64,000 bases of DNA from NCBI GenBank assembly GCA_003344405.1, contig NOWV01000193.1, positions 1 through 64,000 of the forward strand, in the 5' to 3' direction. Positions 36,126 to 48,200 of the stretch are shown in pieces. Source of the stretch: Trichoplax sp. H2. Lineage: Eukaryota > Placozoa > Uniplacotomia > Trichoplacea. The notes under the pieces were generated by a model that worked only from the letters and a program-made list of their open reading frames with translations, did not search any database and was not told the origin of the DNA. Both the position numbers and the translations under genes were made by a program. How positions within the stretch are numbered: the first letter of the stretch is position 1; each line of letters opens with the position of its first letter.

Positions 36126-37614
36126 CGTTAACAATTAAATGTAAATTGGACAATCCGCTTTCCCCTCATCGTACAGAATTGTAATACTAGATTTGATCGA
36201 GAAAACAATTAATGCTTAACGTCCTGCAATTGCGTTTATCGATAAAATATGCTGGTCCATCGGTGAAATCTAAGGCAAAGTTATTATTTCAAAAGTATAC
36301 AGTATCAGTATTGTACTTGAAACAGATCACCGGATCATGACAGTTATTAGCATTCATTACCGCTTCACTGCAGCTGCCCAACGTAATACATTGTTGTAAT
36401 TCTCAGACTCGGAGACGAAGTGGCGAACAGAAAACGAAAGTGTCTGACGGCAATGGATCCAAAACTGATCATTTAAGGAGCAATAATTGTAACTTGCGAG
36501 CATACAGTACAGTCTCCTGTATTCTCATATAGTACTGTCTTTACTGTAGTGCAATTCGCTCAACTGTACAGTATATTAGCATATTCGTGTAACTACAGTA
36601 AACACAACAACAAAACATAACAGGGACAAATCATGCAATTATCTTTCACTCCTTCAGAGTCTCCAATATATCACCAAGTCAAAATTGAAATTTTACACAA
36701 TTGTAGGGAAATCCTTGCTGCTAAACTTTTCATTTCTAGGATATTTACTATACGCTACCAGTATGAACAGTAAATAAATACACGGTGTAAGCTATAAAAA
36801 TTTTCTTAATAGATCTTTTTATATCTAATTTCGCCCATCCAAATTATTGCAATAATTCAACACGGCAAAGGTATTGTTCGTTTATTTTCTAATATTACTG
36901 TACAAATCTTTATCGGACGAAAATATTTAGTTATGTCTTCTTGAATAACTTAAAAGACTATGTGTAAAGGTCTATACAATTTAATAAGCGCAGTCTGTAA
37001 ATTATCTGATATATACTTGTAATTTCGACTGACAGCACCTCAAACTGGTTGGTCCCAAAGTATTCATCACGTAAGATAAAATAAATGAACTTCACAAGAA
37101 TGGAAAAAAATTATATGTGTACTTGAATTCTTTACACGAGACTTTATTGCACATATTGTAATTACTGCAATTGGAAGATGAGGCAAATCGCAAGCATACA
37201 GTTCAAATGTAAATACGTTTTTGTAAATGATAGCGTATGTTGTATGCCGAATAATTTGATCACTCCTAACCTACAGTTGGCAACGTTTTCGAGTGGATAC
37301 AATAAAAGTACTAAATGCCTTATAAAGTAGCATCATAAATCAACTGGAGTAGTACTTCATTATCAATTCATCTCGAGGCGAAGTGCAATTTTTTTGCTAT
37401 TAAAGGAGTAAAACAAACTCACCTGTCAATCCGAATTTCTAATGGCTTAGCTGAATATACACGTTTTGAGAAAATATTGCCCAAATCAGTCTATTATCCT
37501 CCATTTAAGGTCCATTAGTCCAATTAATGATTACACGTTTTTTGGCTTTTCGGGATAAAATTGCTTGAGTAGTATTTGATCACTTTGCTGTCCTGTAAAC
37601 TGAAACTTCCTCAT
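36126..37614 (-). CDS. Candidate multi-exon gene, unrecognised
   Basis: Several minus-strand pieces look like exons. Exon A (37537-37614) starts with a Met and reads MRKFQFTGQQSDQILLKQFY. After a 46-bp intron, exon B (37423-37490) reads TDLGNIFSKRVYSAKPLEIR and ends at a strong donor (gacag|gtgagt). Further on, 36361-36464 reads FWIHCRQTLSFSVRHF then SESENYNNVLRWAAA, after tgatcag. After gccttag near 36283 comes ISPMDQHILSINAIAG, and near 36190 ITILYDEGKADCPIYI before a stop. Phases between the last pieces are not all resolved. A GTAC array begins about 90 bp upstream of exon A, as at the known genes. Exons A and B are also in the second copy (38.9-39.1 kb). Family unknown. Confidence 0.35.
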
Positions 37615-37699
37615 ACGCCAGAGGTAAGTTTTACTGTCAATGGATGCTAACAGATTTTCATTGTTTTCTACTTTTCGCTGAACTAAATCATGACAGTGC

Positions 37700-38035
37700 A
37701 ATACTGTATACTGTACTGTACTGCCATACAGTACATTATACTGTACAGTACAGTGTGGCAGAGGTAGAGTTTCATCAAAGTACTGTACACTGTACTGTAC
37801 ACTGTACTGTACACTGTACTGTACAGTGTACAGTCCATTCATTAATGTTGTACTGTACTGTTCAGTGTTACAATCATTAGCATAAGGCATACTATACTGT
37901 AGAACCATACAGATATTTTTCATGGTGTACTGTACATTGTTACAATCATTAGCATAAAGCATACTACAGTATACAGTATAGTGTAGAACCATACAGATAT
38001 TTTCGTCGCCTATACAGTACAGTATGGTTCTGTAA
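37700..38035. repeat. GTAC-core arrays in the first copy
   Basis: Dense arrays at 37700-37870, with looser ones around 37918-38035, separated by two related segments containing gttacaatcattagcataa and ccatacagatatttt. They lie upstream of the candidate minus-strand gene. Confidence 0.85.
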
Positions 38036-38143
38036 TGTGAGTTTCGTGCAACGTCAGTATAATGGAGTGAAATGAATAAAAATTTTCCGATTTACTGTAC
38101 TTAGTACTGTAGGTTACAGTATACAGTACTGTAGTGTATGTAC

Positions 38144-38281
38144 AAGGTGTAGAATTTCTTTTTAGATAAGTCAGTGAATATTTTTATGATTTATTTTCGA
38201 ATAAAACCCATAAAACTGTATATCTGCTTTTTTGATCATTTTATCTGTTTTTTTTAAATCTAGATCGAATTTCTACACCCT
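38144..38281. mobile_element. Short non-autonomous DNA element (MITE-like) in one copy only
   Basis: 138 bp present in the first copy and absent at the matching place of the second (near 39710). Ends are imperfect inverted repeats: aaggtgtagaa at the left and ttctacaccct at the right. The same four bases, GTAC, flank it at 38140-38143 and 38282-38285, consistent with a target-site duplication. No coding capacity. The family is not recognised. Confidence 0.7.
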
Positions 38282-38576
38282 GTACAGTACTGTGTACAGT
38301 ACAGGGTAGGTGGCTACAACTTAGAGAAGTACAGTACGTATGTCCACAAAAACTAGATGAACATTGAACAGCTCTGGTACAGTATAGGCCAAAAAAAAAT
38401 CGGAACCCGATTTTCCCTACGCCACCATATCAAATCCTTTCTGGACTTTCCATCCTCCTTGTACGTACACTGTACTCAGTGTACTGTTCTATGTGCAGCA
38501 TAGTACCTTTAAACCTTCTCTATTCTATTTTAGATTTTCAATGGACATTAATTCGTAGCCTTTTTTATTTTTAAGG

Positions 38577-38596
38577 NNNNNNNNNNNNNNNNNNNN
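38577..38596. other. Assembly gap (20 N)
   Basis: Twenty N. The left flank is the end and the right flank the start of the same duplicated segment. Confidence 1.
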
Positions 38597-40003
38597 AATG
38601 GAAAAAAATTATATGTGTACTTGAATTCTTCACACGAGACTTTATTGCACATATTGTAATTACTGCAATTGGAAGATGAGGCAAATCGCAAGCATACAGT
38701 TCAAATGTAAATACGTTTTTGTAAATGATAGCGTATGTTGTATGCCGAATAATCCCCGAATAATTTGATCACTCCTAACCTACAGTTGGCAACGTTTTCG
38801 AGCGGATACAATAAAAGTACTAAATGCCTTATAAAGTAGCATCATAAATCAACTGGAGTAGTACTTCATTATCAATTCATCTCGAGGCGAAGTGCAATTT
38901 TTTTGCTATTAAAGGAGTAAAACAAACTCACCTGTCAATCCGAATTTCTAATGGCTTAGCTGAATATACACGTTTTGAGAAAATATTGCCCAAATCAGTC
39001 TATTATCCTCCATTTAAGGTCCATTAGCCCAATTAATGATTACACGTTTTTTGGCTTTTCGGGATAAAATTGCTTGAGTAGTATTTGATCACTTTGCTGT
39101 CCTGTAAACTGAAACTTCCTCATACGCCTGCGGTAAGTTTTACTGTCAATGGATGCTAACAGATTTTCATTGTTTTCTACTTTTCGATGAACTAAATCAT
39201 GACAGTGCAATACTGTATACAGTACTGTACTGTACTGCCATACAGTACATTATACTGTACAGTACAGCGTGGCAGAGGTAGAGTTTCATCAAAGTACAGT
39301 ATTTTTTAAAGAAAAATATGGCCCGAAAGTGACAAAATGTTATGAAACAGCCTGTACAGTACAGTACAGTACTGTACAGTACAGGACTGTACAGTCAATT
39401 CATTAATGTTGTACTGTACTGTTCAGTGTTACAATCATTAGCATAAGACATACTGTACAGTACTGTACTGTACTATAGAACCATACAGATATTTTTCATG
39501 TTGTACTGTACAATGTACATTGTTACAATCATTAGCATAAAGCATACTATACAGTATAGTAGAATCATACAGATATTTTCGTCGCCTATACAGTACAGTA
39601 TGGTACTGTAATGTGAGTTTCGTGCAACGTCGGTAAAATGGAGTGAAATGAATAGAAATTTCCGATTTACTGTACTTAGTACTGTAGGTTACAGTATACT
39701 GTAGTGTATGTACTGTACTGTACAGGGTAGGTGGCTACAACTTAGAGAAGTACTGTACTGTATGTCCACAAAAACTAGATGAACATTGAACAGCTCTAGT
39801 ACTGTACAGTATAGGCCAAAAAAAAATCGGAACCCGATTTTTCCTACGCAACCATATCAAATCCTTTCTGGACTTTCCATCCTCCTTGTACGTACACTGT
39901 ACTCAGTGTACTGTTCTATGTGCAGCATAGTACCTTTAAACCTTCTCTATTCTATTTTAGATTTTCAATGGACATTAATTCGTAGCCTTTTTTATTTTTA
40001 AGG
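38597..40003. repeat. Second copy of the 1.4-kb duplicated segment
   Basis: Starts at the gap with the text found at 37099 and continues beyond 40003 into unique DNA. It keeps both candidate exons of the minus-strand gene (Met at 39123). It carries a roughly 55-bp insertion at about 39298-39353 that the first copy lacks. Confidence 0.9.
39205..39480. repeat. GTAC-core arrays in the second copy
   Basis: Arrays matching those at 37700-37870, interrupted by the insertion at about 39298-39353 and different in the number of units. Confidence 0.85.
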
Positions 40004-40339
40004 CTTTACCTGGCTTTGCATACGGTTTTATACTTTACATTTTCAACATGTACAGTACTTACATTCATTGCAGGAAAAATACGATTGGATATGGGTTTGA
40101 ATGGCCTCATATACTGTAGCTTAATAACAGTTGACAAAGACAGGAGTGTCGATAATTATTTTGTTACGATAAGGTCAGCATTCGTCGTAGGGATGGATGA
40201 TTACGGTCATTCATTCCATCGACATCAATTGCACTTACAGCATTATACATATTGTACGTCTAGGTAATAAAAAAATAATACCTATACAGTATTTAAATAC
40301 CTCTACAGGCTGAATCAAGAACCAATTGTACTGTACTAG

Positions 40340-40640
40340 TCCCTTAAATAGAATATGGCGCAACCCGAACCCGATAAAACCCAATCAAATTGTTGATTTT
40401 GTAACTCGAAATGAGCGCAATCGCGATACAAATACTGTATCAGCACAGAAATTGTTAACCCGAACCCCGCCCTCGAGTCGGGTTTCGGGTTGACTTTTAT
40501 TACGAATCTACCATGAACTTAATATAGAGGTCTTCCTGGTCTGGTCAAGAAGACCTGGACTGAGCAGTGACCACTCTCATGCCGAAAAATGACTTAGTAT
40601 GAATCTTCCGGGTCTGTTCCCTACATCACTGTTACTAATT
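40340..40640. repeat. GC-richer island with inverted repeats, possible mobile-element relic
   Basis: Contrasts with its AT-rich surroundings. At about 40456-40494 aacccgaacccc and gggtttcgggtt form a hairpin, and acccgaacccgat occurs again upstream. Another hairpin lies near 40530-40556 (gtcttcctgg / gaagac). No coding frame. Could be a SINE- or MITE-like remnant. Confidence 0.35.
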
Positions 40641-41144
40641 TAAATAATATTTACGATCTTATAGAACTGTTTCCAAGCAGAACTTTATAACAGATAATAA
40701 GATTCAATGCAATACGAATTACTTAATTTACACTTAGAAAAAATGAATCAATTCCAAAGCCTAGCAAAGCGCTGCACAGAACACTAGTGAACAGCACAGT
40801 ATTTGACACGAAAAAGCCCGAAAATATCTGTCCGTCCAAGAGCGATGAGTCCAGGTCAACTTCTAGCACTGTAGTCTATAGTGGTTTTTAATAGGTAAGG
40901 ACATCAATATCGCACGCCTAGGAAAGGTCTTACTGAGTAAAGTGTGCGTAAAGACAAGATTGAGTTGATAACGACTGACAGCTCATTTTGCATATGTGGA
41001 TTATGCGCAAATCAAATATCCAGACCCTTTCCTGATCTACAGTACTCTAGACTGCACAAGTGCACGTCATACAGTGCGTACACGATGCATGCACATCAGC
41101 ACATGGAGTTTTATCGAAGTTACACTACTGTATACAACAGCAGT

Positions 41145-41180
41145 TATTACTGTATTGTACAGCGTACACTGTACTGTAGT
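41145..41180. repeat. Small GTAC cluster upstream of MRTO4
   Basis: Text ttgtacagcgtacactgtactgtag, ending about 120 bp before the MRTO4 start codon. Weaker than the arrays at other genes. Confidence 0.5.
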
Positions 41181-41298
41181 AAATGCATTACTGCAAGCAT
41201 GCGAAGGCGATCGTTGATTGATCTCAATTATTACTGTATGTATATTGCGAGGTCATTTAGTACTTGTAATACTGTCCTAGAAATAGAAATAGTAAATA

Positions 41299-43893
41299 AT
41301 GCCGAAGTCTAAAAGGAATAAAATTGGTAAGTATGGAGTAAATTGACCTCAACTCTGTACTATAGTCGAATAACGCGAGTTGATAGTGTGACAATGAATG
41401 TTGTTCGCGTATACATATTGCAGAATTTTGAATGCAATGCTGCTGCAGATCGTGCATGATACTCGTCTTGCAGGCCAATCCTTTCCAATGGAGAGGTGAC
41501 TGCTTGCAAGTACTGCAAACACTCTTCGATAGGAATTTACCCAAAGTATGACCATTACCAATTAATTTTTACATTCTGATTTATTTTTACAAAATGCAGT
41601 TTCCTTAACTAAAACCAAAGGAAAGAATTTTGATCATAAGAAAGATTTAATAGAGCAGGTTTGTACAATCATTACTTATAAGTATAAAATGAGATTGATG
41701 CTGAAATTATAATTGCTCATTTTAATGCAAGTTATTACAATTGAAAGTACTTTAGAACACTACTTATCCTGGTGCTACCTTCTTTTAATCTTACTCAACT
41801 CACTACAGTTTCATAATCGGATTTGTGCAATCCTATAGTTGGCTACCCACTGTCTGTTTTGAGAGTAGTTGATCGTATCTGTGCATTACTCTATTTCGTA
41901 CATGTACGCATATAACACTATTTATCCTGCAACTACCTCCTTTTTATCTTACTCAACTTACTGCAACTTCGTAACCTGATTTATGCAATGCTGTAGTTGG
42001 CTACCCACTGTCTGTTTTGAGAGTAGTTGATCGTATCTGTGCATTACTCTATTTCGTACATGTACGCATATAACACTATTTATCCTGCAACTACCTCCTT
42101 TTTATCTTACTCAACTTACTGCAACTTCGTAACCTGATTTATGCAATGCTGTAGTTGGCTACATCTGCCTAGTTTCAGAGTAGTTGATCGTATCGGTGCC
42201 TTACTCTATTTCATACTTGTACGTGTATAACACTATTGATCATGGTGTTTTCTCCTTTTTATCTTATTCAACTTACTGCAATTTCGTTATCTGATTGATG
42301 CAATGCTGTAGTCGGCTACCACTGCCTATAATGAGAGCAGTTGATCGTATCTGTACTTTTTCGTATTGTACATTGTACGTCTTGCAGTTTCGAGATTTGA
42401 AGCTAACTAATACAACGTTATGCGTGAATTCGTGAGTTGGATAACTAACTTACGAATTACGACATAATACTGTAGAATAGAAAAGTTTGAACATTATTGC
42501 AGCATACAGTACTGTATAATAACGTACTAGACGATAATTAAGGATATATTAGATAAACATAAAATTGTAAAACATGTACTGCATATTTTCATGAATCCAT
42601 TTTTTGCCTACGGTAATGTGATTTAGGATGCTTTGGATATTATTATCTACGAAAGATAACTATACGTTCTTACCATTACCTTAAATCTATTTCAGATCCG
42701 AACGTGCGCGGATAATTATCAGCATGCCTTTGTCTTCTCTGTAGAAAATATGAGAAATAACAAGTTGAAAGAAGTTCGGAACTTATGGAAGGACAGCAGG
42801 TATGGTGCAATGTAAAAAGGTTTATTAAATTGTTAATAACTCTACTCATTATGAGACAGAATTAATATAGACTGTACTACTTTCTATGATCTAGCTATTT
42901 TACACCATGTTAATACGCTTGCTTATATGAGCTACTTTTGATACTGCTCAGTGTGCTTAGTTCGATAGCTCTCAATTATGTATATGATCTTTGCTTTTAA
43001 TTAAATTGTTCGATACTGTTGAACAGATTTTTCTTAGGCAAGAATAATATTGCACAAATAGCCTTGGGACGAAGCGTACAAGACGAATACAAGGACGGCC
43101 TTCATCATATAGCCAAGGTAAGTCGAAATAGCAACGAAATAGCTATACGAAATAGGTAATAATTTTAGAGACAGTTACGTACGTATTTGTAACGGTTAAC
43201 AACTAATTTCTTCGTGCCATTAATTTGCAGAAATTAAAAGGAAATGTGGGATTACTATTTACTAACTGCAACAAAGACGAAGCTATTCAGTAAGATGATC
43301 CCGCTTACTAGTTCAAAGCGGTCATCGAGTCATTGACTTAGCGATCGATATTATTTCTTATAGATGGTTCAGTAAATTCGCTGAAAATGACTATGCCAGA
43401 GCTGGATTTGAGGCAACACTGGATGTAGAATTGCCCGAAGGCAAGTCAAAAATTGTATCGACTAATAATAGCGTATGATGTTAAAGCAAAATATCATTAA
43501 ATTTTACAAAAACCTGATCTTAGTCTTATTTTAATGGCATGACGACAGGTCCCATTGATCAGTTTCCTCATTCTATGGAACCGTACCTACGCCAGCTGGG
43601 AATGCCAACATGTTTAAAAAAAGGTCATCTTGTGGACAGTAATTAGTGCTTATTAACTAGCTTCGCCAGATTAATTTTGCTATCTCTTTAGAAATCGACA
43701 TAATAACAGCTATCAATTAGCTATCATTTTTTCATGGAGTTCATATGAGAACTTTATCGATTGCGTAACTATGATTGTTCTTCATTAACTAGGCATAGTA
43801 ACCTTATCCACTAATTATACTGTATGTAAAGTAGGAGATAAGTTAACACCGGAACAAGCCAAAGTACTGGTAGGAATAATAAGACAACGTTAA
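41299..43893 (+). CDS. MRTO4: mRNA turnover protein 4 homologue (ribosome assembly, uL10-like)
   Basis: Nucleolar factor that occupies the P0/uL10 site of pre-60S particles. About eight exons: 41299-41326 (MPKSKRNKI), about 41600-41658 ([19 protein letters not shown]), about 42696-42799 ([17 protein letters not shown]), about 43026-43118 ([16 protein letters not shown]), about 43232-43290 (GNVGLLFTN), about 43363-43441 ([19 protein letters not shown]), about 43549-43622 ([20 protein letters not shown]) and about 43792-43893 ([16 protein letters not shown]). The exon ending cccgaag is followed by gcaagt, a GC-AG intron. The visible C terminus stops after [10 protein letters not shown], shorter than in other animals, where an FGY.MAEF segment follows; a further short intron may have been missed. 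Confidence 0.92.
41757..42375. repeat. 158-bp tandem repeat, four copies, in an MRTO4 intron
   Basis: Units begin with acactayttatcc at 41757, 41915, 42073 and with a variant at 42230. Spacing is 158, 158 and 157 bp. Units two and three are nearly identical, the outer ones diverged, as expected from unequal exchange. Unit content: ttatcttactcaactyactgca and gagagtagttgatcgtatct. Confidence 0.9.
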
Positions 43894-45217
43894 AATAATT
43901 TATCCGCTCTACGTCTTTATGATAGATGTAGCTGAGATGTAAAATAAATGTAATCATTATTACATATAGATAAGGAATATATGTACATATGATAAATATT
44001 ATGCATTTACAAGGAGATTCTAACATAAAGCGGTAACCGCTTGTTCGTTTGTTTGCTAGAAATTATTCAATATTCCTATGGCTACGTTCAGAGTACAGCT
44101 ACTATCGATATGGTCTGCCGACGGTTTATTTGAAGATTTATAAAATTTTTTCTCAGTAAACATATTTTTTATCTTTTACTTGAATCGACACTAAAAGTAC
44201 AAGATTAATTTTGTGCTTACGAAATTAATAATAAAAAGACAAAATGCATATTTACTATTTGTAAGCTTGCAATTCATTCAGTCAAATATGAAACTTTAGC
44301 TCTGAAGGATTACAAAGATTGCACGTCGAGAATATATTTAGTTTCAATAAATTGTTCTCCAACGCATGTGTAAACATTATGATTTATACTAGTTATCCCT
44401 TTGCCAGCCTACATCACTGATGTCGAAATTATATACATACCATACGCAAAGTGATATTTCCGGAATTGAGTTCGAATTGGATTCCACATTTCACATTACT
44501 TTGCAGTTACTAGCTTTCATTGAAAGTAATGATAACGTAAAATTTGAATTAAATTTATTGAGTTATCATCGAAAATCTTTTGTTATATCTGCTAAGGTGT
44601 AAAATTTATTAGTCAGTCATCGTCATGGTATTATTACATCAAAAATATTTAGTAATGATTCACCAGTGTTTTTATCTTCGAAAATATGGCACTCTGCTAA
44701 TCTTGCGCAGGATCATGCATCAATCAATTATTAATTCTTAACTTAGGTAACTACTGTTTCTATCTATATCTTACTTCTCTAGTTTCAGCAATAGATAATC
44801 CTAGTAACTAGGGTGTGGTTATCAATCAGGAAATGAAGAGTGATCGACTTTTGTTCATCACTTGACTCCAACCCTCACCATATGTTGTCCAAAATGAATA
44901 ATAATAAGGGATATCTTCCAGTTTAAATCAATTCGATTTTAATTTTAATATACAATATATAATTAAAGAGATACAGTTTAACTGCAGTATTGTTGTGTAT
45001 TACTTCGGTACTTTGTATTAAAATTTGGGGAAATCATCTTGCCTAACACTGTAATGTAACCTTGACGGAAGACTTGATATCGCCTTTTTCCCTTTAAAAT
45101 TCCGACAAGTCGATATTAAAATTTGATTCTAACCAATCAATCTTTAATTAATTGATACATTAACATTACAAATTGTAAGTATTGCGGATTTTATATCATT
45201 ATTACGTGTATCTGAAT
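43894..45217. other. Intergenic region between MRTO4 and the EGF gene
   Basis: AT-rich. A 60-codon frame at 44420-44602 has no supporting signal. No GTAC array precedes the EGF gene. Confidence 0.4.
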
Positions 45218-48200
45218 ATGTTTACTGGCCATCAACTAGTTATCTGTTTGCTGATTGCCTTCCAATTTCAAGCGACTATCGGAAATATCAATTGCGATTA
45301 TCAATTCATAAGAAATTCATGCTCATCCTCATCAATAGCATGTAGTCTAGCCAAGCCTACTTGGCGTAACGCACCTGTAAATCATCTGGTTGTATGGTCC
45401 ATTTCCAGTAATGATTCTATCTGTCAAACGCCAAATGCGTGCTGGCAAACTAATATACAAAACTGTAGTTATCCAGAAATACAAATTAAACCGTTAGAAA
45501 TTCAAGATGGCGATAGTGTAAGCTTACAAATTCTGGAAGTGGACAATAGTTCAATCGTAATGAATATTACTAATGTGACTTATTATGACTTTAAACGATG
45601 CTCGGAAAGTTATGGCTTGAATCGATCTGATATCATACTTTCGGGTAATGGCAGCATCGAAATTGATAGTCAAATGCTCAGGCCAGGAATACATTATTTT
45701 GTATCGTTACTGACAGAGAACATTTATTATTGTGGCTTTGGCTATCGTCAAATTATTATAAGTCGTTCTAACGATTGTAGAGCACCAGGTAGTCCAGGTA
45801 ATGTAAAACAGTGTAATGGCCATGGCAGTTGTAATGTAACTAGCGCAGATAATTTTTTAATCCGATGTCAATGTGATAAAGACGCAATCGGTCGTTACTG
45901 TCAAGAATATAATGCTTGCTATGTAAATCCTTGCTCAAACAATGCTAGCTGTCATGACATCCAAGGTGACTTTAATAGCTATGATTATAACTGCTCATGT
46001 CAAGAAGGTTATACTGGTAAAAACTGCTCAGATATCATTGATTATTGCCAATCAAACCCTTGTCAAAATAATAATCCTTGTGAACCCGCATTTAATGGCT
46101 ACAGTTGTCGGTGTTCAATCGCTTATTATGGAACATATTGTGAACTGTATCAAGATTTATGCGTCGTACTGAATAATCCATGTAGTGATAAAGTTGGCTA
46201 TCAGTGCGTTAGCAATCAAGGCTCTTACAAATGTATACGAGGTAAAAGAGTTTTTTTCACATACAATTTATCGGTATAATGCTTTTATTTTGTTTAAGAT
46301 CTCCAGACTTCAAAAATTTGTTCTTTTCAATCAATCCTTACTATACAGTGCATTAATCTCGATTATAGGCATAATAAATTATATTTTAGTTAATCGATAT
46401 CAATAGCTTAAAATCATGATTACTGCGAAATCCAAGTCGTAAAAGAAATAACGATAGAATTGGCAATGATTTATCAATCTATGAATTAGAAAATAGATCT
46501 AGTTTAGTCCACATTGGAATTTGGTTTATTTAATTATGAAGCAATAGCTTCTTAGGCGTTCGTTTTGAGTGAATCATACTTTAATTTTAAAATAGAACAT
46601 AAGGGGATAAAAGAAATAATGGTATAATTGATTTGGAAATAGTGAATCAAATGATTAGAAAGATAAACGTAGTTTTGTTCCGCATTTAAACTTTGACTTC
46701 TTTAATTGTTCGGTAAAATCTTTCTTAGAAGATTATTTGTATCCATAAACATTTCAACAATATCAATCTGGCCTATCTCTCTCTCTATATATATAACAAG
46801 ACAAATAATCAGTATTCTTATAGTATTTTATTAAGCTTAATTTTATTTTAATTAAAGATACATTCAACTATCACGCCTAAATACAATCGCATTTTAATTA
46901 TTATCTTCCTGTCACTGTATCTTATCTTAAAAATGCTTAAGAAAACCACCTTGATGCTCACTCATCGTAATATTTTCTTTCTCTATTACTAATTAATTTA
47001 GTTGCCGTTCCAGTATCCGTACAATTTTATCAAGTTCACCCGTCATGTTCATTTTATCGCAATGTAAGTCGGAAATTCTATCCAAATAGAAATAATACTG
47101 GATAAACTGAACTGTTTAAAAATGTTACCATGTTTATAAAAAAAAAACTCAGAAACTATTAATCGTAATCCTAACCATCGCAATAACAGAGTTTCGATCC
47201 TTATTTACTATATTTACTTTGCTCGTTTTCTTTCTCGTAGTTGTAATAGTAGCTGCTTTCTAAGATACATTATTTTATAGCCTAAATCATTGAACAAATA
47301 TTTTAATTGTTACGTTTTCTTTTAGCTATTTAGAAAATTCGTTATTACATCAGGATACGTCTCAATACAATTTTTGCCCTTTCATAGCGGCCTAAGTTTA
47401 AAGCCATTAGCTTTTTTTCTTAAAAGCATATTTAGGAATCGCAAAATTAGAAGGCCCATTTCGCTAGAATTAAATTACATAACACCTTAGAAATAGTTTA
47501 AAATGTAGCAATAAATTGCTCGTCATGATTTTTAATAACTAATCCTTGTTAATGCAGATTAAAAGAATTTAAAAGTAGTTTTCACGATTTTCTACGACTA
47601 CAAACTGCTTTAACTGTGGTATTTATTCGAAATCTATTGCCATGGCTATTGTTGAGATGGAATATTTACCAAACATGTGCTAATAGCAATATCTTTTATT
47701 TTGCATGTTGTGACTGAAGACTCTTGCGATCTGCTACTTTTACTGCAATATTTAATGAGCTACCGCACTTCCTCTATTACAGAATCCACAGCAGCTATAT
47801 ACCGAAATGATTGCCAATATTCAGAAACATTGTAATTGCAATTTTACGGATGTAGACCTTGGAACTACAAATGATAGCATAACCTGCATATCTGAATCGG
47901 ACATGCTTTATAATGTTACCATGTATTCGGTCAGTAATATTTCCGTAGAGAATTTGCTATGCACTTTTAAGCAATGGACTGGGCCAGGAAGCCGACTAGA
48001 AATTATTGAGCCACAATTATTAGTGTGCTCGATAGAGTATGCAGCCCGCCTAACTAAAACTGAAGAAGCCTTAATTGGCATAGGCGCTGCTGTTTTTTTC
48101 GTCTTAGTCCTTCTTCTATTGGTTTGGATCTTTATGCGCATTCGTCGTAAGTTAGGGGGCTCAAAGTAAGTCGATTTCGAGAAAAATTATTCAAGTTCGA

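Larger units (their letters stand above)
37099..38576. repeat. First copy of a 1.4-kb duplicated segment
   Basis: Begins aatggaaaaaaattatatg and ends ttttttatttttaagg, exactly at the third gap. The same text spans 38597-40003. Differences are few substitutions, array length changes and two insertions, one in each copy. Confidence 0.9.
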
